From assembly GCA_964016985.1 (NCBI GenBank), contig OZ024826.1:4021552-4085551 (forward strand): a DNA stretch of 64,000 bases, written 5' to 3'. A program made the position numbers and the translations under genes. The notes under the pieces are model-generated. The model did no database searches and was not told the origin of the DNA. It saw only the letters and a list, made by a program, of their open reading frames with translations. This stretch comes from Anodontia alba. Lineage: Eukaryota > Mollusca > Bivalvia > Lucinida > Lucinidae. Position 1 is the first letter of the stretch, and every line of letters begins with the position of its first letter. Positions 43,093 to 52,500 of the stretch are shown here, in pieces.

Positions 43093-43565
43093 GGTCTCAC
43101 ATATGAAAAACGCGTTCCATTAAAGAAAACTGCTAATAAATATGTAATAGAAACATCTTTATTTTTACTTTCTCTCCCAATTAATGAAAAAATAAATGTA
43201 ATTTACTGTCCTCTGGCATCTGGATCACATAAATTGTTTTTCCTGAAAATATATATTTAGAAAACTTGAGCCTAAGTAAATCTTGCGAGTAAGATAGAGT
43301 TAGGTTATTTACAAATTCGAAAACTTCCCTAGTCAAAAATTTTGTTTTGCTTTTATATACAAAAGAAGTACTTCTGTTCTTTAAGACCCGGGAGAGACGG
43401 CGATTAAATGGGACAGTTCATGTAGTGGTGTAGCCCTCTGTACTCACTGTTGTTCTGTCTTTTCAGTTTGCATAAGGCCGAAATACTTTTTCACGATTCC
43501 ATGATCTATCGAACATTGGGGTCTCGAAAGGCGATCGGTACGAATATATAGTGTAAACAAACAAG
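43093..43565. other. 5' flank and probable 5' UTR of the C16orf87 homologue
   Basis: 43420-43465 (GTAGCCCTCTGTACTCACTG) recurs at 45225-45270 inside intron 1. No TATA box or CpG-rich block is obvious. Confidence 0.45.
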
Positions 43566-43655
43566 ATGCGGGGTAGAGCAAGAGCAAATGCCAAATTTGT
43601 GAGAGGAAGAATCGATAGACGAGTGATTAAGAAATGTCCAAAATGTACAAAGGAA
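43566..43655 (+). CDS. C16orf87: C16orf87 homologue, exon 1
   Basis: The ATG is at 43566 (ACAAGATGCGG) and the donor is GAA|GTACGT. It encodes 30 residues, an Arg-rich start (MRGRARANAKFVRGRIDRR) then KKCPKCTKE, the first half of the Cys cluster. The ATG is the first in the open stretch; the 5' UTR is not resolved. Confidence 0.83.
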
Positions 43656-46494
43656 GTACGTGTTTTAAATGTAGATTGTTTGACTGATTGATATTGTATA
43701 TTCGGTAAAATCAACACACATTATATTATAGGGGCCCATGTATAGAACAAAATGTAGACCCCATCACTCGAAAAGGCACGTTTTTTAGCTTGGCGTTTTA
43801 TTTAAATGAAAATAGAAATCTGTTTTGGTCTTATTGACCATGTCTTATCAGAAACCTCTTGTCTTTTCTGTTTCTTTGTTTTGTTCTGAAATATTTACCC
43901 TTGAATTATATTTATGGCCAAAAAATTAGTCTGACATTCAATTTCTATTGTAGTTACTTTCGAATATAACAAGTGTTTTTTTTTTTTTTTTTCTTGTTTT
44001 TTTTTAATTATTGACATTTCACATCAGATACTGTGAAAATTTCAGATTATTCGAAAACCTACCTCCAATTTTCCTTCCCTACCCATGTCCATGTCTGCAT
44101 AATTTGAGCATGCTGAGTGTAGGAAATATACACACCTGAACACTTACCCACTCCAATATATAGATCTATTCTTTTTTTTTTTTTTTTTTTTTTTTCAGTT
44201 TGCATATATTTTGGTTACTGTGCTTTCGACATCTTTCAGAAAATCGTTTTTTGCTTGAAGCTTTACACAGAAGAAGTAAATTTGCAAACTTTTGTCATGA
44301 TTTAATGCAAAACCATTTGTCGTAACTACCCATGTACAAAAAAGTTTTATTCTAATTGTTTTTTAAGAAATCAAATATTTTCACTTTTTCCCATAGTAAA
44401 TATGAAGCCAAATTATGCAGAAATCTGTAGGGTAGGTAACTTGGAGCCAGATTTTGAAAAAGTTCCACTTGTTCAATTTTTCTGAAATTTTCACAATATT
44501 GTTGTGAAACATCAATTATTCAAATTCAGCAAAGAAAAGTTAAAAAATATTTTCTCAGAAAAAAAAATACCAAAAAATCACTTTACTATAGATATTGCAT
44601 AAGTCAGACCAACTTTTGGCCTTAACTTAAATTTTTGTGTAAATATTTGAGAATAAAACACAGAAACATAAAAGACAAATGCTTTCTGGTAAGATATGGT
44701 CAACCAGAACAAAATATTTTTATTTAAAATAAAACGCTAAGCAAAAAACGTCTTTCCAAGAAATGTCAAAAGGACAGTAGTTAATTAGAACTAATCATAG
44801 GCTGGGTTTACTAATTAGTTTGTAAATTAATTAGTAAGTTTTAATGTGTTAATTTTGAATTACATGTACTTAAAACGTCATTGAAAATTTAATCCAACCC
44901 TGCAGGCACATGACGTTAATACAACGTCGATATAACGTCATGAGGTTGCATCGACGTTGAGCTGGCGTTGTAATAACGTCATGTGCCCGCTGGGAATATT
45001 CATGTATCTGTTTTTATATATGTTACGGCAATTAGTATAATTTTATAGAATTATACAGAAAAGTAACTTATTGCTATTTACGATTTATGAAAAAAAAACA
45101 TATATAATACTTAAAAACTGGAATGTCAATTTTGAAAAATTATTTTAATTTTTGATCCTTACATCTTTGATACAGTCATTTGCAGTAAGGTTTAGAGGGC
45201 CAGGAATACTTACTGAAGTGTTATTCCAGTAGTGGAGTAGCCCTCTGTATTCACTGTTGTTCTTTCTTTTGATGTCTCCAGCTGTATGCTAATATTTGCC
45301 GTGTTTTACTGTGTTTTTATCTGATTTTCTGTACATGCAAGGTTCCCCAGCATTCCATGTTTATGTCACTTCCCACACAGGATGAACGATTTGACCCAAA
45401 GAATATTGTCCAATTTATCTCTGACTACAGCAGCTTTCATCTCTGATACAGTCATTTGCAGCTTAATTTATCAAACAGATACAAAGTCATTTTTACTTAT
45501 AAGAAAATCATTGCAGACACTGCATGATACCCAGCAACTGCAGGTAATAAAACATGCAGAGAAACTGGCTTCAAATGCTTGATGAGGTACAGTATTAAAT
45601 AAATGGTGGTCAGAAGAAGCAATACAAGGACACGCTCAAAGCCTCCCTTAAAGACGTCAACATACCAACTAAGTCATGGGAACAGATTGCACAGGATCAA
45701 ACAAAGTGGTGAGGCCTCATAAGAAGGTTTGTTGGTGAAAACAAAGCAAAAAGAAGCAGCGAAGCTGAGCAGAAATATGCACAGCGGAAAGCCAGATCTA
45801 AGGTACTTTACCAACAGAGCTTTCTTCCTCAGACTGCTCTTGTTCTGTCTGCAACAGGCAATTTAGAGCTAGGATTGGTCTTATCAGCCGTCTTAGAACA
45901 AACAAATAATAACACTTCACACAGCTGATTAGGATTTGTCATTGTCAGTAATGACAGATGAACGAACTTAATAAATTGAAAGAAACCTGATCACTAGAAG
46001 CCACATCATGCTTAAACAATCTTAACCCTTGTCCTGCTGAATAAATTATGATGCTGCAGCCCCTTCTAATTTTCAGCCAATCAGATTACTTGATATGGAT
46101 TGTTACTATAAATTCAAATACTTAATGGCAAACAGTGCAGATCTGGATCTATACTATTTGCAACAGCAGTGTATATCCGGGTTTAGCAGGACAGTTTTCG
46201 CGAAAATTTTTGAAGTGCTACAGGGCAGCTGTCATCAGACAGAAATTTTCTCCAGGACGGAGGGAAAATCTACAGGACAGACACATTTTCCCAGCTAGCA
46301 TTCTTTATAAATCTACAGCAGGCCATTATGGGCCTGTCAGCTACCCTGACAGGTCAATAACAGCCCGCTGTAGATTTATAAAGAATGCTTACTGGGTTGG
46401 TTTCAGCTGATAAAGATTAGAAAATATAATTTTAGTGTTCAGATGATACTGTTCTAGTGCCTTTTTACCCAAAACGTGACGGCAAAAGCAAATG

Positions 46495-46528
<34 letters not shown>

Positions 46529-49500
46529 TGTCGATTATCAAAATTTGGCAATTGACAGTGTTGCAGGACAGCTGTCAGACAGACCGAAATTTTTTGCAGA
46601 ACAAAATGAAAATTTGCTGGTTTTATCAGACAGTCCTGCAGTTTTCGCGAAGACTGGCAGGACAAGGATTAAAAGAGCTATATCAAAATTTTGTTTACTG
46701 TAACCTCGAAATAATATGAGCTGCATCATCTCATAGTCTAACTGTCCACCATGTTTCAACCCAATCAGATCAAAACTAGGAGTTGTCTGGAAACAAAGCC
46801 AACTCTGAAACCCTTTAACCCTTGTCCTGCTGAACCCGGATATACCCTACCTTTGCAAACAGTGTAGACCCAGATCAGTTGGCTTCTGAAGAAGCAAACT
46901 GATCTGGATCTGCACTGTTTGTCATTAACTATGTGAATTTGTATCAAAATCCAGAATCAAGTAATCTGATTAGCTGAAAATTAGAAATGCATCAAAATAA
47001 CTGTAATATTGTTGAGAGACATAAAATGTAGATTAATAAAGTTAATGATTAGCCTGTTTGGAAATTTTCAGCAGATGTCATTTTGATTTTCTTAAATGTT
47101 TTCTAGAAAACAGGATTTGACATTTCATGCAAATTGTTTCTTTTGAATGACATTTCATGCAAATTGTTGACTGAAATGTCAAATCCTCTTATCTGGGGAA
47201 AAATGAAAATAAAATTTCATTTATTTGATATCTGCCGATAGAATGGTATAGGTTAATTATTATATAAAAATGCAGGAAAAGCTGAAACAATATTACATCA
47301 CAAAAACATGCCTATATCATTTTGACACCCTTAAACCCAACCTTTACATGTATATACTAAAACTTGGGTTTACAGGGGTATGTATTAGTTTTCTTATTTC
47401 TGCTCAAAAACATAGATTGCGGGTATTCGTTAGATTTTGCCTCACCAAGGCAGTTCTAACGAGTACCTACAATCTATGTTTTGAGCAGAAATATGAAAAA
47501 TATTTGTTTGTTTTTTGTTTTGTCTTTTTTTTTTATCTGAAAATTTTCAGTTTTTGGAGGTGAAATTTTCTTTATATTTGAAAAGGCATGTTTTCTTAAT
47601 GTTTGTCATTTCCTGATTTAAGCTATTCAATAGTTTAGGAAACTATGCTACAGGCAAGTTTTACTGTATCTTTTCAGATCCCAGTGGCATGTAAGACATG
47701 TCCCAAATGCAAGAATAATGTTAGAGCTTTTAAACCCAAGACAGAGAAAGGTACGGTAGCTGGATTTGTTTTGAAAAGAAAAATGTTGAGTTTGCATTAA
47801 GCAAAGGAATGTGGTGCTTATGGATACCCTGTATTGCTGTTTATTCAAAATTTCACCATTTGCATTTAGCTCAGTCTCTCAGTAATTATTGGTGACAAGC
47901 TAATACACAAACACTTTCATCTAGGGGAAGGGCAAAATGAAAGCAGTGAACCATATCTGACCATGACCTATATATCTTAGTTCACTGAACATAAAAAATT
48001 TTAAGTTTAACCAGCTGCGTTTAGCATCTATATAGGCATAGATACATGAAGCACACATTACAAGTGCATAAAATCTGTAAGAAAAATAATAATAAAATGT
48101 ATTTGCAGTAAAGAGATATCAACTAACATAAAAATATTTTGCTGCTTTGTAATTTGCCGTAGGGACTGCTTTTGACAATAACCATGCTATGGGCAGATTC
48201 AGCAGACAACAAACTGATGATAATTTTCTTATTTTTCCCAGAAAATTTGATATGACACTTCATACAAATTGTCTTCTAAGGAGACAATTTGAATGAAGTG
48301 TCTTACCCAGTTTTCTAGGAGAAATATGAAAAATATTTCAAAATGTCTGCTGAAATGTTTACCCTGCATGCAAAATGTTGAAGGAAATAATTTATTGCTT
48401 CCAAAATATTGGTTCTTCTTAGAAGGAAAGAATTTGCTCCCACGGGGAGCAAATTCTTTCCTTTAAGAGTAGCCCACAGTCTCTGTTTTCGAAGCAATAT
48501 TAGGGAAAGTTCTTGATTTTTTTCTGTATGTGTGTAAAAATGATTCTGTTCTGACTATGTCACTGTTTAGGTCAGTTTCTCGATAACCATACAACCTTAA
48601 CAATAGAGCTTCATCCCTGTACCACAGCTGTGTCTAGGGGCTGAAGCCCACCATCAGTGTATGAGCCACAATGTGAGAAAATGTACCTTCTGACGTGCCC
48701 CAATGAAGACTCACTCAGCCTGTGTATCCATGCAGTCTGATCAGATTCTTCTTTGACTGCATGAAGAAACTTTGCATCCTTGTCTATCCAAATTGCATCC
48801 AGTGAAGATTCTCTACAGATGGCACAAATGAGCAGGCTCATTTGAAGCTTCACTGCGAGCTATGGTACATTTTCTGATGTTGCAGCTTATATAATTATGA
48901 CATATACAATATACATTACAAAAACACACCTATTGAAATATATAGAAAATTTCATCTCCAAAAACTGAAACTTTTCTGATTAAAAAAAACTCTGATATTT
49001 TTCATATTTCTGCTCAAAACATAGATTGTGGGTACTTGTTAGAACTGCCTCACAGAGGCAGTTCTAACAAGTACCCACAATCTGTGTTTTTTAATCAGAA
49101 ATAAGAAAAATAATGTATACCCCTGTAAACCCCAGTTTTACTAATAAACGTGGGATTTAAGGGGGTCAAAAGTATATAGGTATGTTTTCATGATGTTTCA
49201 CACTTCACTGAACCTACAAAGATTAAGAGAAAGGCAATATTGTAAAACAAAAAGTGAAGAAGAAGAAATAAAGTACATTAAAACATGAATTTTGATGCAC
49301 TCTTGATCAAAATAAAATGACAAAAAAAAATAAAGTTATCGTGGTTTGAAGATTTCAAAATTTTTAAATGGATGCTGCCATTTTGAATCAAATCTTAGGT
49401 TCTGCTTATTTTCTGCTGTTTAACAGAAGAAGAGGGTGAAAGTAACCTGAGACGTACAGAGAGAGTTCGACGAGAGCAACCCAAATTCTTCAGTTCCATG

Positions 49501-52500
49501 GAAATGGACAGCAGGTTCAAGAGAGGAACAAAGAGGAAACAGGTTAGATTTATCAGAAGAGATCCATACAGAGATGTTTAAAAACACAACCTACAGACTC
49601 TGACCATTTATATCAGTCTTATGGGCACTGGATACACGTTAGATTTTCTACCATTTTTTACAAGGGGACAACTTTTGTGACTTCCTGTTTGTTTTCTTGC
49701 ACACTAGGCCCTTTCTGAAGGGAGTCTACCCTAAAAGGAAAGAATTTGCTTCCTAGGGAAGCAAATTCTTTCCTATTAGAGTAGACCCCATTTCAGAAGG
49801 GAGTCAGAAGAATTTTGACACAGTTGCTTCCCCCATAAGTGTATCCATTCACCTTAAATCTCAACAGGGTAGTAGGTTTTTATTTTTATTTTTTTTTTTG
49901 TGTGTTTGTGTATATTATAGGGTATAATATTATGTACAGTAAAACCATTCTTAGGAATGGTTAAAACTTCTTGTTAAAGTAGTTGCTTGCTTAATACAGG
50001 TTGATTGGTATGGAGATTATCTTCTTGGACTAGTGAATTTTTGGCCTCTTAAAAGATCATTTTGTATGCTTGAAGTCTGTTTAAACTACGAAAAGCAATA
50101 GACCAGCTTTAGAAAAAAAAGAAAATATGAGACAATATGAATAGCTTGTACATAGCTCTAGATGAGGCTTTTTTTGGCCAAAATATTTTTGCATTTTTCT
50201 TATTACCGTATTTACCCTAAGTATTCGGACACCTCAACTCCTTACCATATATGTTCTAAAATTTGAACCAGTACAATTCACTACCCGATGTTGTGTCTAA
50301 AAATTGCTGGATGAGTGGCAAGCAGTGTAGACCCAGATGAGACGCCGCGTTCTGCGGCGTCTCATCTGGGTCTATACTGTTTGCTCAGGCCTGTCTGTCC
50401 GAATATATATGGTAAATATGGTACTTCGTGGATACATGTTATGGGTACACATTAGAATTGCCTAGGTGTGTCAAATTCAGTACTCACCAGCCCTGACAAC
50501 TCAGTGGTTGAGCCTTTGCTTCAGAAAGGGATGTTGCAGGTTCTAACTCTGGCGGCTTCATACCAAAGGCATTAAAAATGGTACTAGGAGCTCCCTTCCC
50601 AGTCAGCATTCTACGTAAATCTATATCGGGCCGTCATCGGCCCGTCAGGGTAGCTGACGGGCCGATGACGGCCCAATGTAGTTTTACGTAGAATGCTAGC
50701 TGGGTTGGCTGACGCATGTCTTATCAAGGGTAGTCCTAGGAAGATAAATGAAGGCAGGTAAGTACTTGTTAATGGGTACTTTATTTGTTACAAGAAAAGC
50801 TCTACAGAGCTTATGTTGTCTGTTTCTAATATGCGGCATTAAATAAAGCTTCTTTTTTTTTTTTTTATATTTTATCACCAACAACATGTTTTGCAGAGAA
50901 GTAAGAAAATATTGATTATTATTGGACAGTTTTTGATAAGTTACTGGTACTTTCTTGTAATTTACTGAAAAAAAAGTCCTGTCATAGCTTTGGTTCATTC
51001 TGCCAAAGCCTACATTGTATTCATGTTTTCTTAATTTTCCTCTCTGAAATACAGTACCTATTCATTACAGTTATCAGCTTCTGAATTTTGGGATCATGGT
51101 GAAGAGGTGGGCAATCATAAAACAAATAAAATAGCTATAAGATCACACAATGTAATTACATGTAGTTGGAAACTAACAAATATTACAGAAAATGACCTAC
51201 CACAATTTGATGGTCAGCATGAAATTCACTAACTGCTAAAAGATGACACCAAATGCACATCACATTCATGTACTTAAAACACAATAGTTTTCATACACAG
51301 TATAATAGGTGGTATGTTTCTGTGTTCATTATTAACGTCAAGAAATGAAATTACTGGCAATTTTTTGTTAAAGTCTTGTGGCTGCTGCCATTTTCTTCAA
51401 GAAAGCCAGCTGTATTTCATCTGTCAAACCTATGTTGGATCCAGCAAGACTGAAAGCACTGACCAGTGTGAGGAAGATGAAATATTTTAATTTAAGTCAC
51501 CATTTCCAAGCCTGGGGGTTAAACCGAGACCACTGGACTAAAGTCTTGCACTCTACTGAATCATTATAAAAGATGATCTGTACAACAAAAGCAATACAAA
51601 GAATATGACATATCTGTACTCAGTGCCAATTTCCCCCCCCCCCCCCCCCCCCCCAAATTGAAATTAGTCTATGAATTCAGGGGTCATCCTAGAGGGCAAT
51701 TTGGGAGAAAAAGTCCCCCTAAGCTGGCTGACTTCTCCCTATCTTGAGCTGAGGGAGAAGTGAAAATGTATAGACTGTATAGGGAAATCCAAAATTTAGA
51801 CCAAAACTTCACTGAATATGTCACAAAACTTCTCCCTCTCTGAAAGCTCTAGGATGACCCCTGGAATTTCTAGGAGTCTGAGAATCATCAAATGAGACCA
51901 GGAGTTTTATGCATCATGGGTTATTACACTTTGTGCTAAATCATAGCTCCAGACATAAAGGCACTTTTTTCAGCCAAAAAGTATTGATAATTTCTTATTA
52001 CCTGACAAAAACATATACTGTGGGTATTGATTAGAAGTGCTTCGTACCCACTATATATGTTTTCATCTAGCAATTATAAAAATATAATGTGGATACCCCT
52101 CTTATCTGTAGCTGTGCTAGATGCTAATCACCATTTCACCACCGGACTCAAAATCCTGCTCACTACGGCTTCACTATGAAAGCCAGTTTGTTCTGCAAGG
52201 CAGTACAAGTGCATTATGTATTTACCGGTATACTCAGCAACATAAATATAATAAAATTTATATTGACATTTCAGAGTACCAGTACTTCAAAGGATGTGAA
52301 ACAGTCAGGAAGTATATTAAAACCTGACAAGACAAACCTTACGCCAACGAGCACTAGTCATCTCAAACCAGAAGAGTTAAATCAGAGTGATAGTCATAAA
52401 CCACAAATCCTGAAGCCGGACAGTCTGGATCTAGATAATCCTAAAAAGAGGAGAGGACGACCAAAAAGTGTTTCAACAGTAGATTCTGACAAAGGTACAT

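Noticed and set aside
46465..46759. Overlapping frames on both strands around the A tract
   Set aside because: Low complexity from a homopolymer and flanking repeats.
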